Source: Mucilaginibacter sp. CSA2-8R
GTDB taxonomy: Bacteria > Bacteroidota > Bacteroidia > Sphingobacteriales > Sphingobacteriaceae
NCBI RefSeq assembly: GCF_038806765.1
Contig: NZ_CP152389.1
Location: 5,022,001-5,086,000, forward strand
DNA length: 64,000 bases
Direction: 5' to 3'
Of this stretch, positions 18,210-25,638 are shown piece by piece. The notes under the pieces were generated by a model. It was not told the origin of the DNA and ran no database searches. It saw nothing but the letters and a program-made list of their open reading frames with translations. Made by a program: the position numbers and the translations under genes. The stretch's first letter is position 1; the number at the start of each line of letters is the position of its first letter.

Positions 18210-18424
18210 GTCAAAAAATTACTACTTGATATACGTGACTAATCAACCCGATATACGGTTAAAGTAAAGATAGCTGTGCTTTGATATGCAAGTGCTCCAA
18301 AAAAAGCTAAATTCCGGCTCGATATAATGCATGTTCATTCAATAACCACTTTATTCTTCGGTAGTAGCCTAAAGCTACCGAAAATATTAATGCCGAACTA
18401 TGATCTTTGTAGACGATGAATAAT

Positions 18425-19576
18425 TTATCGAAATAATTCTACAAGTTTATTCGTAATAAATCTTTCATCGCCGGAGGCGGCGATAATTTTTCCCGTTTGA
18501 TCTATCAAAACATAGTAGGGAATGGTGTGTGTACCATACAACTCGCCGACAATAGCAGGTACATTGGGGGCGGGAAACCTATCTATAACTTGTGTCCAAG
18601 GCATTTTCTCTTCATCCAGTGCTTTTGTCCAGTTGCTCCATTTGCGATCGTCAGATATACCAATCAATTCCAAGCCCTTGCCATGATATTTTGCGTACAC
18701 TTTTTTCAAAGCCGGAATGTTTGCCCGGCATGGCACGCACCAGCTCGCCCAGAAATCCAGCAAAACTATAGACCCCCTTGTTGACGAAAGAGTAACCTTA
18801 GTGCTATCTCTTTTTAATAATGTAAAGTCCGGCGCAATCTTACCTATCAAAACACTTTTTCCTGGCAACCGGCTATAGAGCGCTTGATAATATGAGGATG
18901 CCTTAGCGTCCCCTGTAAATTTTGAGAGCATCGAACTCAAATAAGGAGTTGACTTATCTGGCAATTGGGTAAAAATTTCATTGAAAATAAAAATACCTGG
19001 AATAGACATTGGATTCAGGCGAACATAATTGGCAATCCAGCTTTTTGCTTTTTCCGGGAATGACTTTTGAATGGCTGCCATTTTGGAGGTAAGGTAGGCT
19101 GCAGAGTCCTTATTCATAGAAGGTAATTTACCAGCAAGAGAAAGATATTCTTCCTGTCCTGTTTCTTTTGCATACGTATTATAAGCATCGGCTAAAGGCG
19201 AGCCGATCTCATTAACCCGTGTTATTACTGGATAATCCTTCCCATTGGAATATTGATGCATTGTTCCGGCAGTATCAATATCGAAAGAAATATGCGAAAC
19301 GTCTACAAAAGCCGGGAACATCCAATTGCCAGGTTTAATTTTGAATAACATTCGTCCCGGAGAAATAAACTTCCCATTCAATATAAATTTTCCCTTAACG
19401 ATAACAGCACTATCTACAATTTTTTGATCAGGTGTAAGCCCATATATTATGCCCGAATCTATTCCCTTAATTTTTCCATCAATCGTGAATGTCGTTATTT
19501 TATCGGTTTGTGCTTTGGCATGTATAATAAAACACATTAAGAAAAGGAAGATTGTCGTTTTGTACAATTTGTTCAT
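18425..19576 (-). CDS. TlpA-family thioredoxin with DUF4369 N-terminus
   Basis: The protein has 383 residues: a signal peptide (IIHAKAQ), then a DUF4369-like beta domain (FTIDGKIKGIDSGIIYGL ... VIVKGKFILNGKF), a helical middle part, and a thioredoxin domain from about residue 245 with the redox motif FWASWCVPCR (CxxC). It is probably a periplasmic or envelope-attached thiol-disulfide reductase. Such proteins are abundant in Bacteroidota next to glycan and peptide-export loci. It lies beside the remnant of an HlyD-type adaptor (19621-19794), so it may once have belonged to a peptide-export cluster. Confidence 0.9.
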   Translation of the reverse strand: MNKLYKTTIFLFLMCFIIHAKAQTDKITTFTIDGKIKGIDSGIIYGLTPDQKIVDSAVIVKGKFILNGKFISPGRMLFKIKPGNWMFPAFVDVSHISFDIDTAGTMHQYSNGKDYPVITRVNEIGSPLADAYNTYAKETGQEEYLSLAGKLPSMNKDSAAYLTSKMAAIQKSFPEKAKSWIANYVRLNPMSIPGIFIFNEIFTQLPDKSTPYLSSMLSKFTGDAKASSYYQALYSRLPGKSVLIGKIAPDFTLLKRDSTKVTLSSTRGSIVLLDFWASWCVPCRANIPALKKVYAKYHGKGLELIGISDDRKWSNWTKALDEEKMPWTQVIDRFPAPNVPAIVGELYGTHTIPYYVLIDQTGKIIAASGDERFITNKLVELFR

Positions 19577-19620
19577 GTGATTTTGGTTTATAGATTGTAA
19601 ATATAATACTCCTATTATTA

Positions 19621-19794
19621 TTAACCTGAACTGTTGATTGCCTTAGTTATAGTTCTTAAAAATCGTTGGAGCAGCGTAGCATCTTCCGTAAAAATTTCTG
19701 CATCAGCTAACATTCCTTCTTTTAATATAACATGTCCAGTGTGGGGCGCTAGAATCCACTTGCAGGCATTAATAATTCCCTCCACAGAGTGGAC
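19621..19794 (-). pseudogene. 3' remnant of an HlyD-family secretion adaptor
   Basis: On the minus strand the frame from a TAA at 19795-19797 to a TAA at 19621 reads VHSVEGIINACKWILAPHTG, then HVILKEGMLADAEIFTED and ATLLQRFLRTITKAINSSG. The segment GMLADAEIFTED-x-x-LLQRFLR matches the C-terminal end of HlyD/MFP adaptors (G-M-x-x-x-A-E-I-x-T-E-x-x-x-L-x-x-x-F), and KWILAPHTGHV matches part of the lipoyl/sandwich region. The two halves appear joined after an internal deletion. The remnant begins directly at the third TGG-N4-AATTCGAACC motif. Confidence 0.55.
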
Positions 19795-19806
19795 TTAATT
19801 CGAACC
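19790..19806. repeat. TGG-N4-AATTCGAACC motif, copy 3
   Basis: TGG, ACTT, AATTCGAACC. It lies exactly at the 5' end of the surviving HlyD reading frame; the in-frame stop comes from the motif itself. Confidence 0.4.
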
Positions 19807-19945
19807 AATTGATAGAAGATCTGAAGATGTTGAAAGCTCTATGATCATCATTTCTTTACGCTATCAAACAGTAAAACAAACTTGGTTAAATTAACTATGA
19901 TTTCTTTAATGAATAATTATTAATCACTGACGATATTCTGTTTTT

Positions 19946-20701
19946 CTATTGAACAATCTCAAAAAAGCGCCATTCGTTACGGTTTGTTATGTCATAGCCG
20001 CTGGTATATACCGCCATGTGAGGTAGCTCGATAGCTAGTGGTAAGTATCCCGAAAGTCCCTTTACTTTGATGGTAGTATCTTGAATATAGTACGTATACC
20101 TTTTCGGTTTTTGCACCTTTGATTTCCTATAATCAGGTTCTCTATCCTGCCATGACTTAACTAAAACCGTATAAGGGAGGAACTCGATCAGCGTGTGTCC
20201 GTACTCCATATATCCTCCATCCACAGTCTTTAAACAGCTCTCACTTTTTTGATAAAACTTCTTACCTACAAGGTAATGTTTGATAAAGAAGTTGCTGGCT
20301 TCTGTGGTCATATAAACGTGCCTGCTACTGTAGTTGGACATGGGTACTTGGGCAAAGCTGTAAGCCATAGAAACAGGCTTACCCTTTTTATTAAAGACAA
20401 GCGTTACCGTGTCCGTGACAATGCTCTTCGGTGTAGATTCATCATTTGATTTTCTATCCAGGAAATATATTCTGTTCTTGCTGTTGCGTCTTGTTGAAGA
20501 TTTAAGATGACCTGTCAAGCCTTGCCGGACACCATCAATTTTTAGTATACCATCTGCAATAACGATATGAGACGTGAGCTTTTCTAACGAACGGTCATAT
20601 AATCTATAGCTTGTTGTGAATGACAATGTTTGGCTATAAGATACCTGAACGGTTATAGCAGCAAATAATATCATCAAAGTGAATTGCAGGAGCAGTCTCA
20701 T
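19946..20701 (-). CDS. Secreted protein of unknown function
   Basis: The protein has 251 residues with a clear signal peptide (MRLLLQFTLMILFAA ... VSYSQ). The mature part is rich in beta-like segments and Tyr/Lys, with no motif I recognise. The C-terminus ends in an E-W-R-F-F-E-I-V segment. It lies between gene remnants (HlyD at 19621, WG-like at 20931) in an A/T-richer accessory stretch, so it may be part of an acquired and partly decayed region. It has no obvious operon partner. Confidence 0.6.
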   Translation of the reverse strand: MRLLLQFTLMILFAAITVQVSYSQTLSFTTSYRLYDRSLEKLTSHIVIADGILKIDGVRQGLTGHLKSSTRRNSKNRIYFLDRKSNDESTPKSIVTDTVTLVFNKKGKPVSMAYSFAQVPMSNYSSRHVYMTTEASNFFIKHYLVGKKFYQKSESCLKTVDGGYMEYGHTLIEFLPYTVLVKSWQDREPDYRKSKVQKPKRYTYYIQDTTIKVKGLSGYLPLAIELPHMAVYTSGYDITNRNEWRFFEIVQ

Positions 20702-20930
20702 GATGTGATAACGTTAAAAAAACGTTTGAATGTCAAAATAAAGTACCATCATTATACTGTTACGTCTTTTGATACAAACCAACCTTTTGCATACTGGTAC
20801 AAATAAGATTGGTCCAATCTACTTTTATTTTTTAACTTCACCTTCACCGAGTTAGACTTCTTGAGCAATGCATTGTATTTATCTTATCACAAGATAATTT
20901 CTTAATTAATTTGAACCAACTACTTTAGCA

Positions 20931-21904
20931 TCATTTAAAAGAGCGATATATGTATGCTCTATGCTTATTATCGATCAAAACAATCTGGTTATCAGTATTC
21001 ATGACCACTTTGCCATTGGCAGATATCTACTTTGCATCCTGCTGCAAAGCTTTTATGCCGTTCGAATCCAGGAAATTGAAAAGGGAGCGACTTGGATAAA
21101 TGTATGCATTGTCATTGAAGCTAATGGCCTTCTTCAGACTACTAAATATCAATTTGCCGTTATAAAAATAAAACTAGCATCTCCCTTTTTTTAATGCAAA
21201 AGATACTCATTCCAAGGTCTGGATGTATTGGAATTGGATGTTAGTGCGCTATAGCTGGTTTCAATCAGGTAACGACCTATAAGGCCGATCTTTCCATTAC
21301 GTTTCACGACATAAGACTGGACCTTATAACCGATGATAGAATCGACCGGTCCACCAATAAACGATGTGGGTATATGCTCAAAATTTTTCCAAACGGTCTT
21401 GTAGATATTTAAACTGCCACCTGTTTTTTTGCTATTAAAGATGGCGTTACCGGTTCGCCATCATCATAGTAAGGTTCTTTTCCCAAGAGACCTTTGCCAA
21501 ATCCAAAATAGGTATATTCAAAACTTGATGATATAAATTCAATCCACCATGGTCTAATGGCGAAGACTCTCTGTTTAAGAGGAACAACATAATTACCAGA
21601 CCTGTCTATAACACCAAATCTTCCATTCAACATGACAACACCAAACCCTTTATAAAATGGGATATGCTTGTTGAAAGTGTGTATTGAAGAGACATTCTCC
21701 GGTATAAATGTTTTTATATTGATAGGAGAGATGTTCATATACCGGTATGATCGAGTCATTTTCAATAATGCCCTGCGAGGTAAACAGGAGAAGCTCAATG
21801 TTTATTGAATCAATCTTAGGTGAAGGGCCTGATTGGGCAGGAATAGGATTTATTGAGAAAAGCCATACCACAAATGCCACTTTAATTCTAAGCCAGTAAT
21901 ACAA
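20931..21904 (-). pseudogene. Broken WG-repeat-like gene with several frameshifts and stops
   Basis: Four successive minus-strand pieces look like one original protein. Piece 1 (21904 to about 21725) has a signal peptide and ends around PVYEHL. Piece 2 (to 21409) contains VVMLNGRFGVIDRSGNYVVP, a WG-repeat-like pattern, and runs into a stop after a run of seven A near 21425; one extra A would continue into piece 3. Piece 3 (to about 21193) reads YVVKRNGKIGLIGRYLIETS. Piece 4 (about 21180-20931) contains FLDSNGIKAL, an internal TAG, and ISANGKVVMNTDNQIVLIDN. At least four lesions are needed to explain this, so decay is more likely than sequencing error, although the A-run slip alone could be an error. 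Confidence 0.6.
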
Positions 21905-22131
21905 AACTCAAAGTAGCTGTCAGGCCCAATAAAGGAATTACGTTAGTTAATCAAAGTAAACGTATTAGAGTGATAGAAGTGTTTTTTTGCCTACAGTATG
22001 ACAGTAGTAGTGCTTATAAATGCAGGCATTACAAACGACTACCAAAATGGGCGCGAACCGAAAATGCTCCCTACTTTGCAAAATCTTTAAAAGCAAGCTT
22101 TAAATAATTGCTTCAAATTATCATTTAACAA

Positions 22132-22164
22132 AAAATGCCATCAAATTTTACTTTGATGGCATTT
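22132..22164 (-). terminator. Terminator of tRNA-Asn
   Basis: On the minus strand ATGCCATCAAA, a short loop and TTTGATGGCAT are followed by a T run directly after the tRNA 3' end. Confidence 0.8.
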
Positions 22165-22165
22165 G

Positions 22166-22239
22166 CTCCTGAGGCTGGGCTCGAACCAGCGACCCTCTGA
22201 TTAACAGTCAGATGCTCTAACCGGCTGAGCTACTCAGGA
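22166..22239 (-). tRNA. tRNA-Asn (anticodon GTT)
   Basis: A complete 74-nt cloverleaf: acceptor TCCTGAG/CTCAGGA, D-arm GCTC...GAGC, anticodon arm CTGAC-TGTTAAT-with loop anticodon GTT, T-arm GCTGG-TTCGAGC-CCAGC and discriminator G. The 3' CCA is not encoded as such (GCA follows). Its 3' end faces the decayed accessory stretch 18-22 kb, the usual orientation for an integration target. Confidence 0.97.
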
Positions 22240-22326
22240 ATCTTTTCCGGTTTGGAGTGGTGCAAAAGTATAAACTTTGCGGATATTTCACAATATTTGC
22301 ACAAAAAAAAATTAAAATATTTTTAC

Positions 22327-23247
22327 ATGAGTTTATTAGTCATTGGTACTGTGGCATTTGACGCTATTGAAACCCCCTTTGGAAAAACAGATAAAATTGT
22401 TGGCGGCGCTGCAACCTATGCAAGTTTGGCGGCTTCGTACTTTTATAACGATGTAAAAATTGTAGCCGTAGTGGGCGATGACTTTCCGCAAAGCGAAATT
22501 ACCGACTTTAACAATCACCACATAGATACCGAAGGTTTACAAATAAAACAGGGCGAAAAGTCGTTTTTTTGGAGTGGCCGCTACCACAACGATATGAACA
22601 GCCGCGATACGCTGGCTACGGAACTGAACGTACTGGCCGATTTTGACCCAATCATCCCAGAGGCTTACCAAGACTGTGAATACTTAATGCTGGGCAACCT
22701 TACACCACAAGTGCAGCAAACGGTAATTAACAGGTTAAAAAATCGCCCTAAGCTTATTGTGATGGACACCATGAATTTTTGGATGGACATTGCCTTGGAT
22801 GATTTGCTGGAAACTATTAAAATGGTGGACGTACTTACGATTAACGATGCTGAGGCGCGACAGTTAAGCGGAGAGTACTCATTGGTTAAAGCCGCCCACA
22901 AAATATTAACCATGGGGCCCAAATACCTCATTATTAAAAAAGGCGAGCATGGTGCACTGCTGTTTCATGAGGATAAAGTTTTTTCGGCACCGGCCCTGCC
23001 TTTAGCCGAGGTTTTTGACCCTACAGGTGCAGGCGATACTTTTGCCGGTGGTTTTATCGGTTATCTGGCTAAAGTTGGCACTATCAATTTCAACAACATG
23101 AAAAATGCGATCATTTTTGGCTCTGCACTGGCTTCGTTCTGTGTAGAAAAATTTGGCACCGAGAAAATTAAAAATTTGTCTGCCGAAGAAGTAAGCGCCC
23201 GCGTGCAGGAGTTTATCAACCTGGCGCAATTTGAAATACAGTTGTAA
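22327..23247 (+). CDS. PfkB/ribokinase-family sugar kinase
   Basis: The protein has 306 residues from the ATG at 22327; the 75 in-frame bases before it are non-coding in character. Motif 1 is GGAATYASLAASYF near residue 26, and motif 2 is DPTGAGDTFAGGFIGYL near the C-terminus, with the catalytic Asp in GAGD. The substrate (ribose, fructose, adenosine or other) cannot be read from the sequence. A strong terminator follows, so it is a single-gene unit next to tRNA-Asn. Confidence 0.92.
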   Translation: MSLLVIGTVAFDAIETPFGKTDKIVGGAATYASLAASYFYNDVKIVAVVGDDFPQSEITDFNNHHIDTEGLQIKQGEKSFFWSGRYHNDMNSRDTLATELNVLADFDPIIPEAYQDCEYLMLGNLTPQVQQTVINRLKNRPKLIVMDTMNFWMDIALDDLLETIKMVDVLTINDAEARQLSGEYSLVKAAHKILTMGPKYLIIKKGEHGALLFHEDKVFSAPALPLAEVFDPTGAGDTFAGGFIGYLAKVGTINFNNMKNAIIFGSALASFCVEKFGTEKIKNLSAEEVSARVQEFINLAQFEIQL

Positions 23248-23252
23248 TTACC

Positions 23253-23293
23253 AATTAAGCCTTGCCGTTTTTATTTTCCGGCAAGGCTTAATT
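23253..23293 (+). terminator. Terminator after the PfkB kinase gene
   Basis: Two 15-base arms, AATTAAGCCTTGCCG and CGGCAAGGCTTAATT, are perfectly complementary around an 11-base T-rich loop. Confidence 0.8.
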
Positions 23294-23731
23294 TATTTGC
23301 AGAGACAGCTATAGGGCAAATCAGAAAAAGCTGACTAAACCAGCAATCTGCATCCGGCAGCTGGCCGACTATATCATTTTTTTTGCAGCGTTTGATTTAT
23401 AGAACCGGCCATGAATAATATTCTTTGCATGTTTATCCGGTTAAGCAATGAATGCCTGAATAAAAAAGCGCTTTTCGGCTGGGCGTTGCCGCCTTTTTTA
23501 TAGTGCAAATTCTAGGTTGTTTAAACGCCGGTTTACCCTGCCTGATTGATTGTACAGGGACTACAGCACGACGGCAAATCGCGATGAAGGATTGAAGATT
23601 TCTTCTTGTATCCGAACCACGTCATTGTAAATCATGATCATGGTGTAAAAGCAAAACGGCTATCTTTATGTGATACTAACTTTTAATTATCAAATAGTTA
23701 ACGCAGCATCAATCCACCTTTAGGCCAATAT
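23294..23731. other. Gene-free stretch of 438 bases
   Basis: No frame longer than about 30 codons looks real. A weak plus-strand hairpin with a T run is present near 23480-23500. Nothing else recognisable is seen. Confidence 0.4.
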
Positions 23732-24595
23732 TCAGAAATTATCACCAGCCACCAAGTGCTTGGCACCTACAGCTACAATAGTGTGGCCTGTTAAAAATTG
23801 CCTTAGCTTAACCAGTTTATCGGTATTAATTAAATCAACACCACATTGCAAAAGCGCGTTCCATACAACCGGATTATCGGGCGATTTCCAGAGACGTACT
23901 TTTTTTCCGAATTTATGGGCAATGTTAACAAATCTGCATAGGCGTTGCTTTTCATAAAATGGCAAATCGCCTTTACCTCGCCATTGAATCAGCGAAGAAT
24001 ACTTACAACTGGCAGTTTGATAAATGTTTTGGGCCGTCGTATCGCGGGCAACGGTTTTTAAATCTTCATCAATAAAAGCCCAACGTGAGCTTTGTGCCTT
24101 AAGCGTTTTTACCGGTTTATGGCCCGACAGCACAATGGTAATTTCCCGTTGAATAAAATGCCCGTCCTCAACGCCAGACAATACCGAACGGTACTTTTGC
24201 AATAGTTGATTTAGCACTTCGTAAGTGCGCTCTCCGTTTGACTTAATATCGATCATTAAGGTGAGTGGGTAGGCCGGGCGGCGGGTAGTTGAGTCTGCCC
24301 CTTTAATACAATTCATCAACGGGTCGAGGTAAAGGCGCTCTAAGGTATTATGCTTTTTGAGTGACGGCAGCAGGTGTGCTACAATTAACTTGTCGTGCCG
24401 CAGGTAAACGTCGGCCTCAACATGGGTGTAACCGTTATTCAAGGCATCATACAGCGGGCGTTTGTGCCAGTAATCATTATGGGCAAAAGCGCAGGCAGAT
24501 ACAGAGTATTGCGCCTTAGCAAAAGCGGTAATACTCAATAATCCAATCAGGAGAATTAATTTCAGATGCTTCGGGCAAAAACATGCAAGCTGCAT
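23732..24595 (-). CDS. GDPD/PI-PLC-like phosphodiesterase, exported
   Basis: The protein has 287 residues with an N-terminal signal peptide ending near AFAKAQ. The mature start CAFAHNDYWHKRPLYDALNNG plus VEADVYLRHDKLIVAH fits the glycerophosphodiester phosphodiesterase / PI-PLC barrel (His, Glu and Asp metal ligands, a second His in VAH). LMIDIKSNG corresponds to the third strand of the barrel, and VDLINTDKL to the C-terminal strand. In Bacteroidota such proteins are extracytoplasmic, and the true substrate is usually unknown. Confidence 0.75.
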   Translation of the reverse strand: MQLACFCPKHLKLILLIGLLSITAFAKAQYSVSACAFAHNDYWHKRPLYDALNNGYTHVEADVYLRHDKLIVAHLLPSLKKHNTLERLYLDPLMNCIKGADSTTRRPAYPLTLMIDIKSNGERTYEVLNQLLQKYRSVLSGVEDGHFIQREITIVLSGHKPVKTLKAQSSRWAFIDEDLKTVARDTTAQNIYQTASCKYSSLIQWRGKGDLPFYEKQRLCRFVNIAHKFGKKVRLWKSPDNPVVWNALLQCGVDLINTDKLVKLRQFLTGHTIVAVGAKHLVAGDNF

Positions 24596-24760
24596 AATTA
24601 ATTTTTATACCGTAAAGTTACTTAGGTTATACTTTAATATTATTAGCTCATCATCAATTCTAATGATGATTTAATGTTAATACGTAAAATATGATAAGCA
24701 AGTTAGGACTTAAAAAGATCTTGATTTTGAAAATCGTTTTAGCAAAAGCCTGTAAAAAGC

Positions 24761-24788
24761 AAAGCCCCCTGATGGGCAGGGGGACTTT
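24761..24788 (-). terminator. Terminator downstream of the tRNA-like RNA
   Basis: On the minus strand CCCCCTG and CAGGGGG pair around a 5-base loop, flanked by AAAG/CTTT pairing and followed by CTTTGCTTTTT. It lies about 35 bases after the 3' end of the tRNA-like element, which suggests that this RNA is really transcribed. Confidence 0.7.
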
Positions 24789-24823
24789 TACTAACCAATT
24801 ATAAACCTAAATTATGAGAAGAG

Positions 24824-24935
24824 CTGTTGGGGAAGGACTCGAACCTTCAAAGAGTAGTTAGCCCGCTTCGGGTTTCCCATAATCTCCGCCACCGGGACAA
24901 GGAGGTGTGTCTGCCAAAAATTTCACCACCCAACA
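24824..24935 (-). ncRNA. Unusual 112-nt tRNA-like RNA (type II-like, abnormal anticodon arm)
   Basis: Reading the minus strand: 7-bp acceptor TGTTGGG/CCCAACA (8 bp if the next C-G pair is counted), TG, a D-arm like that of tRNA-Leu (GTG ... GGCAGA-CAC), and a perfect 5-bp T-arm GAAGG-TTCGAGT-CCTTC. A hairpin CCCG-AAG-CGGG stands where a variable arm would be. The anticodon arm would be CCTCC-TTGTCCC-GGTGG with a central T-T mismatch and GTC in the anticodon place, which makes no sense for a Leu/Ser-type tRNA. About 40 bases lie between the anticodon stem and the T-stem, far more than the usual long variable arm. It could be a decayed tRNA, a tRNA with an insertion, or a new tRNA-like RNA class. 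Confidence 0.55.
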
Positions 24936-25087
24936 GTATATTTTTTTATAAAGAACAAACAAGTTTTCTGACTTGCTTAATACAAATTTAAGACCGACTA
25001 TAGTTTTTTGCAAATATTTCAACGGAATATTTGCATTTTTAGTTGATTTTTAATTATCCTTGTATATAAATACCTAATTACAAATTT

Positions 25088-25564
25088 ATGCCGCATAGAA
25101 AAGCTCAAAATTTAGAAATTGATAATTTGGATATCCAAATTCTGTCTATTTTGATGAAAAATGCTACCACACCTTATACCGAGATAGCCAAAGACCTTAT
25201 TGTATCTGGTGGTACGATACATGTAAGAATGAAGAAACTGGAAGAAATGGGAGTAATTAAAGGCGCAAGCCTGGAAGTTAACCCACAGAAGCTGGGCTTT
25301 GATGTTACGGCCTTTTTAGGTATTTATTTAGAGAAAGGTTCACAATACCAGGAAGCTGTTAAAGCGCTTAAAGAAATTCCGGAAATTGTTGAGCTGCATT
25401 ATACTACCGGCGAGTGGAGCATTTTTGCCAAAATTGTTTGTCATGATACCAATCACCTGCGCGAGGTTTTGAATGAAAACATCCAGGGCGTACCGGGCAT
25501 ACAACGTACAGAAACCTTTATTTCGCTGGAAGAGCCGATTAAACGTCAAATCACTTTAGATTAA
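25088..25564 (+). CDS. Lrp/AsnC-family transcriptional regulator
   Basis: The protein has 158 residues. The N-terminal HTH (residues 11-60: IDNLDIQILSILMKNATTPY then EIAKDLIVSGGTIHVRMKKL) is followed by the RAM/AsnC effector domain (FLGIYLEKGS, VELHYTTGEWSIFAKI, GVPGIQRTETFISLE). Such regulators respond to amino acids or act as global regulators. No dedicated target is adjacent. The start ATG fits the family length. Confidence 0.93.
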   Translation: MPHRKAQNLEIDNLDIQILSILMKNATTPYTEIAKDLIVSGGTIHVRMKKLEEMGVIKGASLEVNPQKLGFDVTAFLGIYLEKGSQYQEAVKALKEIPEIVELHYTTGEWSIFAKIVCHDTNHLREVLNENIQGVPGIQRTETFISLEEPIKRQITLD

Positions 25565-25587
25565 TCTTATACAACGCCTTTAAAAGT

Positions 25588-25627
25588 AAAACGGCAATAA
25601 TTAACATTAGTTAATTATTGCCGTTTT
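25588..25627. terminator. Bidirectional terminator, 18-bp perfect stem
   Basis: The arms AAAACGGCAATAATTAAC and GTTAATTATTGCCGTTTT pair perfectly around ATTA, between the convergent lrp-like and tex genes. Confidence 0.85.
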
Positions 25628-25638
25628 GTTGCTGTTGC

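Larger units (their letters stand above)
17945..18424. other. Gene-free stretch with a coding remnant and one repeat motif
   Basis: The upstream region of the sigma-factor gene. It contains a short plus-strand frame (18110-18202) that reads like a protein fragment, and the second TGG-N4-AATTCGAACC motif at 18193-18209. The rest is A/T-rich and without recognisable genes. Confidence 0.5.
24596..25087. other. Intergenic region with the tRNA-like RNA and its terminator
   Basis: Contains a G/C-rich terminator (24761-24788) and the 112-nt tRNA-like element (24824-24935), both on the minus strand, and then the A/T-rich promoter region of the Lrp gene. No protein gene is seen. Confidence 0.5.

Noticed and set aside
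20961..21194. 77-residue plus-strand frame
   Set aside because: It is the antisense of the last piece of the decayed WG-like gene, whose minus-strand reading is more protein-like.
24596..25087. Selenocysteine tRNA as an explanation of the 112-nt RNA
   Set aside because: There is no TCA in an anticodon position, and the acceptor/T-arm lengths (7-8 plus 5) do not fit the bacterial tRNA-Sec pattern.
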